A stretch of DNA of 64,000 bases from contig OV884056.1 of NCBI GenBank assembly GCA_930367215.1, positions 124,804,053-124,868,052 of the forward strand, written 5' to 3'. This DNA comes from Pollenia angustigena. Lineage: Eukaryota > Arthropoda > Insecta > Diptera > Polleniidae. The notes under the pieces were generated by a model. It did not search any database. It saw only the letters and a program-made list of their open reading frames with translations, and was not told where the DNA came from. Position 1 is the stretch's first letter. Every line of letters begins with the position of its first letter. Both the position numbers and the translations under genes were made by a program. Of the stretch, positions 1 to 9,388 are shown in pieces.

Positions 1-5
1 TGAAA

Positions 6-130
6 TTACTTTTTGAGTGTTTCAAATATTTCGGCATATTCATATCTTTTGTCGATTTCGAGATTTCTATAAACAAGTGAAGTTTTTGGAAAACTGGAAA
101 AATCACCAGTTTTAATTTGGGAAAAATTAG
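6..130 (-). pseudogene. hAT transposase fragment (minus strand, leaves the window)
   Basis: Translation of the minus strand gives a stretch containing DFSSFPKTSLVYR and YEYAEIFETLKK. It aligns with DFSNFPKTLLIYD and SEYLAMFENL in the transposase at 5137-6147. The frame stops at 6-8. Upstream on the minus strand the coding part is joined directly to sequence that lies 5' of the transposase in the other copy (gtgacagcaggt, matching 4825-4836). About 800 bp of the transposase 5' half is therefore missing from this copy. This is an internally deleted minus-strand relative of the hAT element at 4083-6774, split by the transposon at 175-3061. Confidence 0.6.
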
Positions 131-608
131 AACCTGCTGTCACATTTGCATTTATCTGTATAGGATTACACATAAAGGGTATTCATTTAAATTTTTTTGG
201 TTGGAAAAATGGAAAAAAAAAATTACACTCTTATTGACGTGAACTGGTTTGAACAAACTGTCAAAAAAATCTGTCAAATAATTCGTGGAAGTAATTGATA
301 TTTTTCAAGATGCGGAACAAAAGTGTTAAAAGTGAATTAATTGATTATTAAATTTAAAACGAAGTGATTGGTGTTATTTTCATCATAATATTCGACTACA
401 AAAAGTTACTCAAAATGGCGATTGTCTGCCAAAAAGTCGAGTATTTTATTAACTTCAGCTTCTGTCAATTTTTTTGACCCGATTTCTTTTTTTGAATTCG
501 TTTTTAATAACTTTTTCATTGAACACATATTTAATATGAATTTTTCTTTTTGAAAGATTAAATGAAAAAGAACCCTACAAGAATAGTGACGGTCATTTGA
601 CCTATCAT

Positions 609-641
609 ATGACCGACATTGCTGATATAGATGTCGGTCAT
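609..641. repeat. Perfect 11-bp hairpin
   Basis: ATGACCGACAT at 609-619 is the exact reverse complement of ATGTCGGTCAT at 631-641, with an 11-nt loop. It lies inside the TIR transposon. No function is assigned. Confidence 0.7.
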
Positions 642-797
642 CGCGTAGAACAAAGTTTCTATAATTTTCTTAAGGCAAATGTGAAAAAAATTACCTGAAC
701 TTTTGTGTACGTGTGATTTTGCATCCTTCTTTAACCTATGAATTTTGTGGCAGATAAAACATATATCTGATCTGTTTACTCTTATACTCTTTACATA

Positions 798-893
798 TCA
801 GTACTGATGTATAAACCGGACACAGCTGACTAGTCAGTACTGATGCATTTACCGGTCCCAGCTGACTAGTCAGTACTGATGCATATATTCGCC
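798..893. repeat. 36-bp tandem repeat, about 2.6 copies
   Basis: Units begin tcagtactgatg at about 798, 834 and 870. The shared core is cagtactgatg, then an accgg tract, then agctgactagtcag. The core itself contains the palindrome ctgactagtcag. It is subterminal within the transposon at 175-3061, so a transposase-binding array is conceivable, but nothing proves it. Confidence 0.65.
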
Positions 894-1086
894 ACTACTG
901 ACGTATTTTTAGCTTAAATAAAACACGATTATTTTATTAAATTCTCACACATATTTTTGTTTTTTATTTTAAATAAAATTCAATATTTGTTCGTTTTACA
1001 AAATAAATTAAATAAATAAATAATTATTTTTTGTCCTATGTGGTAATTTAAATTTTATAAAGCTTTTTTGCAATGGTCCCAACTTC

Positions 1087-1434
1087 AATATTTCACTTGG
1101 GTTTTGCTTAAGTCAACCTTTGGTTAGCATTGATGCTATAGATAAGTACATATACTAAGAAATGATCCTATACACTACCAGAATATCTCATAGTTTCATT
1201 AGAATCATTCCTAAGTCCCAATTCACACGTTGCAAGTCTTATTGATCAGCTTGCTACTTTATAACAAGAGTGACGAGAGGAAAAGAAACGTTTCTCTCTC
1301 ACTCTCTCTCGCCTATAAGGTAGCAAGCTGATCAATAAGACTTGCAACGTGTGAATTGGCACTAAGTATATGTTTACATCTATAGCATCAATGTTAACCA
1401 AAGGTTGGCTTTAGCAAAAACCAAGTGAAATATT
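1087..1434. repeat. Long interrupted palindrome (nested MITE-like)
   Basis: The left arm (1087-1158 and 1217-1257) is the reverse complement of the right arm (1312-1434). Examples are aatatttcacttgg at 1087-1100 against ccaagtgaaatatt at 1421-1434, and the cacacgttgcaagtcttattg tract against its complement near 1330-1356. The left arm has an extra 55 bp at about 1160-1216. The centre is a purine/pyrimidine tract around gaaacgtttc at 1286-1295. There is no coding capacity. Confidence 0.75.
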
Positions 1435-1624
1435 AAAAGAATGGGAATATTGCAAAAAGGCTCAATAAAACAGGGACCGATACAGTTATTCCTCCTTTCA
1501 TAAACGTCAGATGATAACAGTTTTTTTTATTAAATATTAGACGTTGCTCTTAACCAATAGTTTTATTAAAAAGTTATTGGTTTTTGCAAAACGTTTGGCT
1601 AGATCAGACACCATTTAACTGTTT

Positions 1625-2012
1625 TTAAATATCATTGTACAATTCTGCTACATATTGTATCCATTCGAAACGTTTGCCGTGTTTTGTTTTTACTAAAAAC
1701 TTCTTAGACAATTTGTTAAACCATAAAGAGTGTCTGATTCCTCACAATTGTAAAGAGCACACACTAAAGAGGTTACTGTGCGATCAAGAAGTGCTAGATT
1801 TGTGTTTTTAGCTACAATTTGCAAAATACTGTAAAATACAAAAAAAATGACGACTTAATTTTGTTTATAAACAAATTTTCATGATAACATACCTCTGAAT
1901 ATCGTATAACCAACTCTGGCTCCTTATAATGCAACCAAATCAAGTTGACTGCTGTACGTATGCGTTTACACCATTCACTGCAGGTGGAAGAATTAACACG
2001 GAAAAATGTTTT
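1625..2012 (-). pseudogene. Smg1: SMG1-like kinase fragment with a retained intron
   Basis: Minus-strand translation from 2012 gives KTFFRVNSSTCSEW, then CKRIRTAVNLIW. A GTATGT donor follows at 1892, and a 64-bp intron ends in TTTTACAG at 1829. The next exon contains NTNLALLDRTVTSLVCALYN and then KHGKRFEWIQYVAELYND. From memory of the family this matches the N-terminal helical part of SMG1, the PI3K-like kinase of nonsense-mediated decay, well before the kinase domain. Two single-base shifts break it. One is at the exon junction. The other is in a T-run near 1700, where one more T would restore the frame. The retained intron shows that it was copied as DNA, not as processed mRNA. The AsnRS fragment lies immediately upstream on the same strand. 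Identification is by recalled similarity only. Confidence 0.58.
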
Positions 2013-2495
2013 CGCCTCTAATCATAATATGACGATTATCCAACTGAACATCGGGATGAGCCTCTTCATTGAGAATACTTTCAGCACCGCCAGCAGGAGC
2101 CAAACCAATTAATACCCAGTAATCTACATGCAATTCGTGTCCACCTGGTGCATAAAACAAATAAATGAGTTTCTACAATATTGTTCCCGAAACGAAACTT
2201 ACCGATTTGCCTTCTGGCACAGGTTTTAGTGTACCAAACATTGTAAAAATCCGTAATGTAAATAAAAAATTACACCTTTGCCTTGACGTCTTAAACGATG
2301 TGTCCATCCATAGATTTTAACATTTCTGTTAATTTTCGACACATTCAAATATGCAGCTGGCCAACTGGGATCTTCGGATATGAGTATTTTTGGCTTCATC
2401 CAAATTTTGTTTAGGCTTTTCCGCATCTTCAGCTTCGCGTTTTTCTAATTTCGCATTTTTTTAACATACTTACCCAAATCCTTTGGATTTTCTTT
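2010..2495 (-). pseudogene. AsnRS: Asparaginyl-tRNA synthetase (cytosolic) fragment
   Basis: The minus-strand pieces are in the order of the cytosolic AsnRS. They are a charged N-terminal extension (KNAKLEKREAEDAEK), then the start of the anticodon-binding OB domain (VKIYGWTHRLRRQGKG and GFLQC), then PVPEGKS, then the catalytic-domain entry APGGHELHVDYW, LIGLAPAGGA and QLDNRHIMIRGE. The breaks are: a frame change between the extension and the OB domain; loss of about 35 residues after GFLQC; and an intron-like 51-bp insert (2152-2202) with a GTAAGT donor whose 3' end reads AT instead of AG. The catalytic domain ends abruptly at RGE, where SMG1-like sequence starts after a few shared bases (gaaaaca). 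It is a dead gene fragment carried by the transposon at 175-3061. Confidence 0.88.
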
Positions 2496-2631
2496 ATTTA
2501 TTTTAATAATTTAATAATTATTAAAATATTTTGCAGTATTTAATTTAAACAATTCACAAATTTTCACAAATATTAGCCAGTATGTATAACAAAAATTAAA
2601 AAAAAATTGGCATTTTTGTGGTGTTTTCAGT

Positions 2632-2670
2632 TGTTCTACTCTAACATATATGTTAGAGTGGTACAACTAA
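2632..2670. repeat. Short palindrome
   Basis: ctctaacatatatgttagag near 2639-2658 is self-complementary. It is internal to the 175-3061 transposon, and no function is assigned. Confidence 0.55.
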
Positions 2671-3061
2671 TGTAAAATTGTTGCAAGTGTGTTAGTAAAT
2701 TTTTTTTTTTTTTAGTTTAGGTCATCCATTTCTTGTAGGGAAGTTATCTATGAAATGTTGTAACTATAAAAAATAATTTTTAAAATCAGAGTTGTACAAT
2801 TCAAGAGTTTATAAAAAGAGATGCAATTTTTCGTACTTTGTATTAAAAATTAGCAATTTTTTATGAATGGCAACATCATTTCGTTTGACGTTTAAAGCGG
2901 AAAATTACATCTTTTTATCCTGACTTTTTTACACTTGGTTATAGTCTGATAAAAATGTAACTTTTGGTGGAATTTTTTTTCTTGTGGTTGTTGTAACAAA
3001 TATTACATTTTTCCACTTTTCCATTTTTCCAACAAATAAAAAAACTGAAATGAATACCCTT

Positions 3062-3395
3062 ATAAATTGCAGCAAAACAAAACTTTTTTAACTTGTTTTT
3101 TAAATATTTTTACTTACTTAAGAAAAGTGGTTTCAAGGAAAAAAAAAACCCACCGACGCGATTGGTACAGAAACAAAAATATTTTTACAAGCAAAAAATA
3201 CCAACAAATTCTATTTTTTTTTTTCTTAATAATTTCTGCATTTAGGTACGTCATATAATTTTTTTCACAAACAAAACACATATCGTTAGCTCAAATGCAA
3301 AACAATGTAGATATTATTTGAAAATTTGAAATTTTTGTTGATTAGGATTCACGTTACATATATATTTTTATAAAATTTTAAACTGCTAACTTAAA
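3062..3395 (-). repeat. Inverted copy of hAT 5' sequence (arm 1)
   Basis: Apart from the inserted transposon, 115-174 plus 3062-3395 is the reverse complement of 4435-4840. Matching blocks include ctgctgtcacatttgc, acccaccgacgcgattggtac and gattaggattcac. It is the 5' non-coding part of the minus-strand hAT copy whose transposase remnant is at 6-130. Confidence 0.75.
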
Positions 3396-4074
3396 AAGTA
3401 ACGAAGTTATAACTATATATTTACAAAATTAAAAATGACGTATCATCAAATACATATATAATCTTTTTTTAACAACATAATGTATAATCACACTCAAGAA
3501 AAAAATTAGCAGAGTTTTTAATTCTTTTTATAAGAACACATTAATATTTTTAAACACCAAAACTAGGTAATCTGTTTTATAACTATTACTACGGTGTTAC
3601 TGGAATTAGTGATCAGACAATAATTTATAATAATAATTTTTAGTATTGCGAAAGAAAAAATAAAAAAGTGCTGTAAAATTATAAGAACCGAATCCATATT
3701 CGTATGTAAAATAAAACCTATAATAAGTGTGACTATCAGCTTCTTCCACATAGGACTGTTAGACATTTTGAAATTTTGCAGCCTACGGCATTGCACTCCC
3801 ATACACTAAGAATTTCCAAGAATAAATGGCAACATCTGCAGGATTCATAGCTAAATTTAATGAAGTACATTTTTTAGTTTAGACCACTACTTATTAGTTA
3901 TAAAAATCAATAAAAAATTATACATAATAGGTATGCCATAATATCTACAATAATATAAATAAAATTAAAAATTTCTTTTAAATCTCAAATAATTACAATT
4001 TTACAAAATTCTTTGCTTTGCATGTAAACTTATGAAATGTTATGTTATTCTACATTTAAGTCTTAAAATTTAAA
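3396..4074. other. AT-rich spacer, nothing recognised
   Basis: The sequence is very AT-rich with only short stop-interrupted frames. It lies between the inverted hAT arm and the target duplication at 4075-4082. I see no protein similarity, TIR or RNA gene. Confidence 0.6.
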
Positions 4075-4384
4075 CTCTAAATCAGGGATGTCAGCGCCGT
4101 GCACAATTGTGCAAATTAATTCACATGTACGCTTACGCTCTTTTATTTTGCGAGCGTAAAACATAATTGTTTACTGAGAAACACTCTCATTCAGCGGGAA
4201 ATATCGCAAATATTGCAAGGCCTGTTTTGAGGCCTCTAAATATATTTATGTATATAAATAAATATACAATAACTGTATGTAGGTACATCTTTTTTTTTGT
4301 TTTATTATCTTTTTTATTTTATTTATTATCTATGTTTTTGTTTTGTTTTATTTCTGTTTTTGACATTGTACAATGATTTTAAAA

Positions 4385-4417
4385 CAGGGATTTCCATTTC
4401 TTTGCACAATTGTGCAA
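4385..4417 (+). repeat. hAT-type terminal repeat, left orientation
   Basis: CAGGGATTTCCATTTCTTTG, then CACAATTGTGCA. The same sequence, about 32 bp, is found inverted at 6952-6983. The pair overlaps the 4083-6774 element (one end inside, one outside), so it cannot simply be nested in it. It probably marks a related hAT copy that was rearranged. Confidence 0.65.
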
Positions 4418-4434
4418 TTGTGGTTATTTTTTAA

Positions 4435-4840
4435 GATAGAATTTTAAAATTTTATAAAAATATATATGTAAAGTGAATCCTAATCAACAAAAATTTAAAA
4501 TTTTCAAAATAATTGTTTTGCATTTAAGCTAACGATATGTGTTTTGTTCGTGAAAAAAATTCGTTGATGCCTGTAACAGGGTCCCTTTTTCTTTCGTTAA
4601 AAAGACGTTCCTAAATGCAGAAATTATTAAGAAAAGAAAAAGCCACAAGAATTTGTTGGTATTTTGTGATTGTAAAAATATTTTTGTTTCTGTACCAATC
4701 GCGTCGGTGGGTTTTTTTTTTTTGAAAACTCTTTTCTTAAGTATGTAAAAATATTTAAAAAACAAGTTAAAAAAGTCTTGTTTTGCTACAATTTATGTGT
4801 AAACCTATACATATAAAAGCAAATGTGACAGCAGGTAAAA
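4435..4840 (+). repeat. Inverted copy of hAT 5' sequence (arm 2)
   Basis: Reverse complement of 115-174 plus 3062-3395 (see that entry). It lies between the internal CAGGG end at 4385 and the transposase frame, where the N-terminal coding part of a hAT gene would be expected. No such frame is readable here. Confidence 0.75.
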
Positions 4841-5107
4841 TTTTTGGGTAAGAAGATGTGTTTTATTGATGTATTAATGAAACTTTATTGTTTCGCACTA
4901 TTTTTATTGCTTACTTTTTTATGCTACAATTATATGACCGAGTCTAAAGAGTAAACCTTACTACTTTATGGTATTTATTTAACGTAACTTTGACCTGTTA
5001 TAATGACTTTATACATTTTTGCAGGCAAACTCAGGTGCGCATTTGGTATTTTGTAAAAAGTTATGATATACCATTAGCTAGAATTAAAATGTATGCACAG
5101 ATGTTTG

Positions 5108-6147
5108 AAGTATGAGTAACGGATGGTGCAAACTTTATGGCCGGGAAGTATAAAGGTTTCGTAGGACAGCTTAAGAAAAATGGAATTGCTGTACATGCTT
5201 TCCATTGCATAATTCATCAGTCCATGCTTGCCTCAAAATTTATAAGTGATCATGCCGCTATTAAGACTGCAGAGCGGATAATCAATAGAATACGGGGGGG
5301 TCATCATTCATTAACGCACAGAAAATTTGTAAGTTTTCTTAAAAACGTAAACGCCAATCACCACGACTTAAAAATGTTTACGGAAGTTCGTTGGCTTAGT
5401 CGGGGTGATTGTCTAAACAGGTTATTCGATCTTAGAAAAGAGGTGTTGCGTTTTTGGGAAACTGAAAATTTAGACGAATGTGAATTAATGCAGTTGAATG
5501 ATTATGAGTTCATTTTAGACCTTGCGTTTCTGGCGGATACAAGCAGTATTTTAAATGAGCTAAATTTGGAACTACAAGGAAAGGGAAACAATTTAAGTGA
5601 CATATATACGATTGTTTTTAATTTTAAAACCAAATTATTTTTATTAACAAATGAAATAAATAATGAAGATTTTTCCAACTTTCCTAAAACTTTGCTTATT
5701 TATGACAAGGAGAAATATTTGAAAAAATCTGAGTATTTGGCAATGTTTGAAAACCTTTTTTACAACTTTCAAGGTCGTTTTCAAGATTTTGAGGATATAA
5801 AACCACTACTTAACATATTCCAAAATCCCTTTAAGTGCGACATTGCGACTTATGAATTCAGCATCCAGTCGGAACTAATCATACTTAGGAGCGAAATTAA
5901 TCCTCCAGACAGGGAAAATATTATTGAGTTCTGGAAAAATTTAGACGGGGCGCTATATCCTATATTAAAAAAAAATTCCTTCAAATGTTTGTCGCTTTTC
6001 TCCTCAACATATCTTTGCGAACAAATATTTTCCAATTTGAAATACATTTGCTCAAAACAACGCAATAAATTAACATCCGCAAACCTAAAAAATGTTTTGT
6101 TGTTACGAAACTGCAATATAAATTTAGAAGATATTATTGGTAAATAA
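5108..6147 (+). pseudogene. hAT transposase, ZBED/FAM200-like, N-terminally truncated
   Basis: A cut-and-paste transposase (DDE, RNase H-like) of the hAT group that also gave rise to the ZBED5/FAM200-type host genes. The readable frame starts inside the catalytic core, at VTDGANFMAGK (5115 onward). It is preceded in frame by a TGA, so the ATG at 5137 is probably not the original start. Family marks are a HCIIHQSMLASK block, EVRWLSRGDCLNRLFDLRKE near residue 87, and a C-terminal hAT dimerisation region (FSSTYLCEQIFSNLKY, then the RNKLTSANLKNVLLLR block, residues 285-330). At 336 residues it is about half the usual length. The BED zinc finger and the first catalytic aspartate region are absent. 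It has no frameshift within the 336 codons, so the loss was by truncation. Confidence 0.85.
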
Positions 6148-6682
6148 AAGTATTTATTATAGGCTAGTAAAATCTTCTCTTTTTATAATGGTGGTAAATA
6201 CTTACAGAATATTTTTAAACTTAATATTTGCATTAGTATGAGCAACTGAATTTTCATTGTTAGAATTCGCAAAGGTATGTTGAGCAAAAAACGAAAAATA
6301 TTGGAAAGAATTGTATTAGGTTGTAAAAAGACTTCAAATATTGTGAACTGCGCAATTTTTCCAAAAAATAAGCAAAGTTTCTGAGGTTCCAAATTAAATT
6401 TATTTAAATAATAACTGATTGTGTCTGTCCATAACTCAACATTTTTCGATAATTGTATTATTATTTATTGCATTTAAGTCTTCATAGCAATTAATGTAAG
6501 TTAACTTTAAATGGTCTGATGAAAAATGAATGGAAAGCATGAACTATATTTCCTCGCATAATGCTGGCCCTGGTGTTTGCATCGCCCTTTCATGAAAATG
6601 TTTTGTAAGTTTTAATACCTTACCTGATTCCCAACAATTTAATCGAACATAGATGACCCTTAGAAAAGGTCTTTTATAAGGC
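6148..6682. other. hAT 3' non-coding sequence
   Basis: AT-rich sequence between the transposase stop and the subterminal ggcct repeats of the 4083-6774 element. No frame or structured RNA recognised. Confidence 0.5.
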
Positions 6683-6951
6683 CTCGCAATAGGCCTCGCA
6701 ACCGCATATTTCGCCCGCTGGGCATGTAAGAGATAAGAGTAATCTCACCAACACAATCATAATTGACATCACTGCTCTAAATAAAAATTGCACACAAGGC
6801 ATTGGATGTTACCAAAAGCATTTTTGACCGCACATTATTTTTTGAGTGTTAGCTGAAACAAAATAATACAGCATCCGCTAGACATGTACACTTGTCGAAG
6901 TCACATCGACGACTGAATTGAAGAGCATAAAAATATGTGTAAGTATTGGTG

Positions 6952-6983
6952 TGCACAATTGTGCAAAGAAATGGAAATCCCTG
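6952..6983 (-). repeat. hAT-type terminal repeat, right orientation
   Basis: Reverse complement of the 4385-4417 sequence, ending ..GGAAATCCCTG at 6983. Flanking bases (gtttagtt) do not match those next to 4385 (ttttaaaa), so the two are not the ends of one simple insertion. It could be the 5' end of the minus-strand hAT copy whose body is 3395 to 1, with the 4083-6774 element inserted in it. Confidence 0.55.
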
Positions 6984-7039
6984 GTTTAGTTTCATTTCAT
7001 TTTTTTTTCTTGTACTACATAGTTAATGCTGAATAAACC

Positions 7040-7476
7040 CAGCGGGAAAAAGAAGGAGTAAGGAGGACTTCTAGAAGGCATCTGTACCCTTCTTTTGGAT
7101 AAACAAGGCCTTCTCTCTCCATTCCATACTCATATCTTTTTTACACGCGTTGTCATTGCGGAGAAGACCTTCCGCTTTCATTTCTTTCGCCAGAGCTTCT
7201 TAAAGGCATTAAAAAAATGGCTCTTAGAAGGCTTTCCAGAGAATGGCTGTCAAAAGGCCTTAGAAAAAAGGTTATCTTGAAGGGTTTTTAAGAAAGGTAT
7301 GTTAAAAGTAATAGCTCTTAAAAGGCCTTTTAGACCATCCTTCTACAAATGCCTTTGATTAAAGGTCATATTGAAGGGCTATCAGTCTAAAACATTAAGA
7401 AATATTTCCTTACAAATGAAATTAGAAGACTGAATAGGTTTTATGTACATATTAGATCTCCAATTGAAAATGAAAC
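7040..7476. repeat. AAGGCCTT-rich degenerate repeat stretch
   Basis: Several imperfect repeats of aaaggcctt, aaggcat and accttc on both strands (for example 7108-7116, 7255-7263 and 7320-7330). It begins with ccagcgggaaa, which resembles the subterminal block of the hAT element at 4193. A similar aggcc-rich stretch lies at 11600-11700. Probably TE debris, with no coding sequence. Confidence 0.4.
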
Positions 7477-7626
7477 AACTATTTATGGTTTTTAATCCAA
7501 ATTTTTTTAATATTTTTAATTAGGCTTAAGTTCATCAAATTTAATTTTTCATTAAATTATTTTTATGAAGAAAGGAATTTTACAACATGAAAATTAATTA
7601 AAAATTACTGATAATTTTTCATTCTT

Positions 7627-7722
7627 GACTCAATCTGGGCTCGAACCCAGGCGTTTTTACGGACATGTTACCCTGACATGTTTCGATTGCAACCACTCAA
7701 TCTCCTCAGAGGGCTTGCCGTT
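7627..7722 (-). ncRNA. tRNA-like SINE-type module, copy 1
   Basis: On the minus strand an A-box-like gattgagtggttgc is followed about 55 nt later by a canonical pol III B box, GGTTCGAGCCC, in a ctggg/cccag stem. The T loop is one base short and no acceptor stem closes, so this is a tRNA-derived promoter module, not a functional tRNA. Confidence 0.5.
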
Positions 7723-8200
7723 TAACACTCGCAGCCATCGACGACTGCTGACGTCATTAGTCAAACATCAATCCTTAAACCAAATTGTATTTAACCTTTG
7801 GTAGATCGAAATTTGCTTTGAATGGTTATCTATTTTAATTTATTTTACATGTTCTTCCTTTACTTCTGTTTTTTCGTACTTTTGTCAAGAATTCTTCTTG
7901 AAGTTCAAAGTACATATTCTTGTTTTGTTTTTTTATAATTTTTTTGTCTTTCTTTTTCTTGCTGACCTTTTCAGCACAACTTGAAGGACAAATGCAAACA
8001 TAGAGCTCGTGCCTTAGCTTTAACAATAATTATTATTGTGGTTATTTTGTTGAACTATTTATGGTTTTTAATCCAAATTTTTTTAATATTTTTAATTAGG
8101 CTTAAGTTCATCAAATTTAATTTTCATTAAATTATTTTTATGAAGAAAGGAATTTTACAAAATGAAAATTAATTAAAATGTACTGATAATTTTTCATTCT

Positions 8201-8297
8201 TGACTCAATCTGGGCTCGAACCCAGGCGTTTTTACGGACAGGTTACCCTGACATGTTTCGATTGCAACCACTCAATCTCCTCAGAGGGCTTGCCGTT
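8201..8297 (-). ncRNA. tRNA-like SINE-type module, copy 2
   Basis: Same A-box-like and B-box arrangement as copy 1, 575 bp further on in the tandem repeat. Confidence 0.5.
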
Positions 8298-8867
8298 TAA
8301 CACTCGCAGCCATCGACGACTGCTGACGTCATTAGTCAAACATCAATCCTTAAACCAAATTGTATTTAACCTTTGGTAGATCGAAAATTGCTTTGAATGC
8401 TTATCTATTTTAATTTATTTTACATGTTCTTCCTTTACTTCTGTTTTTTCGTACTTTTGTCAAGAATTCTTCTTGAAGTTCAAAGTACATATTCTTGTTT
8501 TTTTTTTTTTTAATTTTTTTGTCTTTCTTTTTCTTGCTGACCTTTTCAGCACAACTTGAAGGACAAATGCAAACATAGAGCTCGTGCCTTAGCTTTAACA
8601 ATAATTAGTATTGTGGTTATTTTGTTGAACTATTTATGGTTTTTAATCCAAATTTTTTTAATATTTTTAATTAGGCTTAAGTTCATCAAATTTAATTTTC
8701 ATTAAATTATTTTTATGAAGAAAGGAATTTTACAACATGAAAATTAATTAAAATAGATAATCATTCAAAGCAAATTTCGCTCTACCAAAGGTTAAATACA
8801 ATTTGGTTTAAGGATTGATGTTTGACTAATGACGTCAGCAGTCGTCGATGGCTGCGAGTGTTAAACG

Positions 8868-8962
8868 GCAAGCCCTCTGAGGAGATTGAGTGGTTGCAAT
8901 CGAAACATGTCAGGGTAACCTGTCCGTAAAAACGCCTGGGTTCGAGCCCAGATTGAGTCAAG
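8868..8962 (+). ncRNA. tRNA-like SINE-type module, copy 3 (inverted)
   Basis: Plus-strand copy in the inverted third unit: gattgagtggttgc at 8884-8897 and the B box at 8939-8949. Confidence 0.5.
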
Positions 8963-9090
8963 AATGAAAAATTATCAGTAAATTTTAATTAATTTTCATG
9001 TTGTAAAATTCCTTTCTTCATAAAAATAATTTAATGAAAATTAAATTTGATGAACTTAAGCCTAATTAAAAATATTAAATTTTTATTTTA

Positions 9091-9388
9091 TTAAACTTAT
9101 TGTAGTTTAATAACACATGTGATATTTTTTTATTGAAATAATCAAATTTGCTAAATATTGTAAAATAATAAAAATAAAACTTTTAAGCACAAGTACCTAT
9201 CTTCCTTAATGAACAAAACTCAACTAAAATGATTTACATTATTGTTTTATTTTGTATTTTAATATGTACCTACTATGTTACTTTGTTTTTATAACGGGAT
9301 CTGAATTCTTTCGCTTTGGCAAAAAAAACCAAACAAAAAATTTTACTCTTTCTCTTTTCAACTTCAACTAAAATGATTTACAACATAT
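9091..9388. other. AT-rich flank with a partial direct duplication
   Basis: The block tatgttactttgtttttataacgg..ctgaatt..actctttctc at about 9276-9358 recurs at 11506-11592. The aactaaaatgatttaca block at 9213-9231 recurs at 9366-9382. The TIR element at 9389-11503 therefore sits in the second copy of a short duplicated segment. No gene recognised. Confidence 0.55.

Larger units (their letters stand above)
175..3061. mobile_element. 2.9-kb TIR transposon carrying host-gene fragments (Pack-type)
   Basis: Terminal inverted repeats start AAGGGTATTCATTT at 175 and, on the minus strand, at 3061. They stay similar for about 50 bp, both continuing with GTTGGAAAAATGGAAAA. The element is flanked by ATA at 172-174 and 3062-3064. 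The empty site is visible: the inverted relative of the flank at 4785-4800 reads through without the insert. No transposase frame is present. The interior holds a hairpin (609-641), a 36-bp tandem repeat, a 350-bp palindrome and fragments of two host genes. The superfamily is not assigned, because a 2-3 bp TA/ATA duplication fits several. It is non-autonomous. Confidence 0.75.
4083..6774 (+). mobile_element. hAT transposon with 8-bp target duplication
   Basis: The left end CAGGGATGTCA at 4083 pairs with the right end, whose complement reads CAGTGATGTCA, at 6774. CTCTAAAT is present immediately outside both ends (4075-4082 and 6775-6782), a perfect 8-bp duplication typical of hAT. Subterminal sequences are inverted relatives: an agcggg..aaatat block and a pair of ggcct blocks at 4193-4236 and 6683-6722. 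The interior holds a truncated transposase (5137-6147) and a second hAT-type end at 4385. The element is composite and no longer autonomous. Confidence 0.8.
7477..9090. repeat. 576-bp tandem repeat with a terminal inverted copy and tRNA-like modules
   Basis: Unit 1 is 7477-8052 and unit 2 is 8053-8627 (576 and 575 bp, nearly identical). Unit 3 starts at 8628 but switches to the inverted orientation at about 8753, reading back to 9085. Each unit holds a TIR-like AT-rich arm (ttaatccaaat..aggcttaag..gaagaaaggaattttacaac) and a tRNA-like module with the B box ggttcgagccc. The first two units also share a gene-like frame (63 codons) of no known family. Relatives lie at 61775-62580. Confidence 0.85.

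Noticed and set aside
7095..7280. 61-codon frame in the AAGGCC-rich stretch
   Set aside because: Its residues mirror the nucleotide repeats and no start context or family match is seen.
7627..7722. Functional tRNA gene
   Set aside because: The B box is perfect, but the T loop is a base short, no acceptor stem closes, and the module is embedded in a dispersed repeat.
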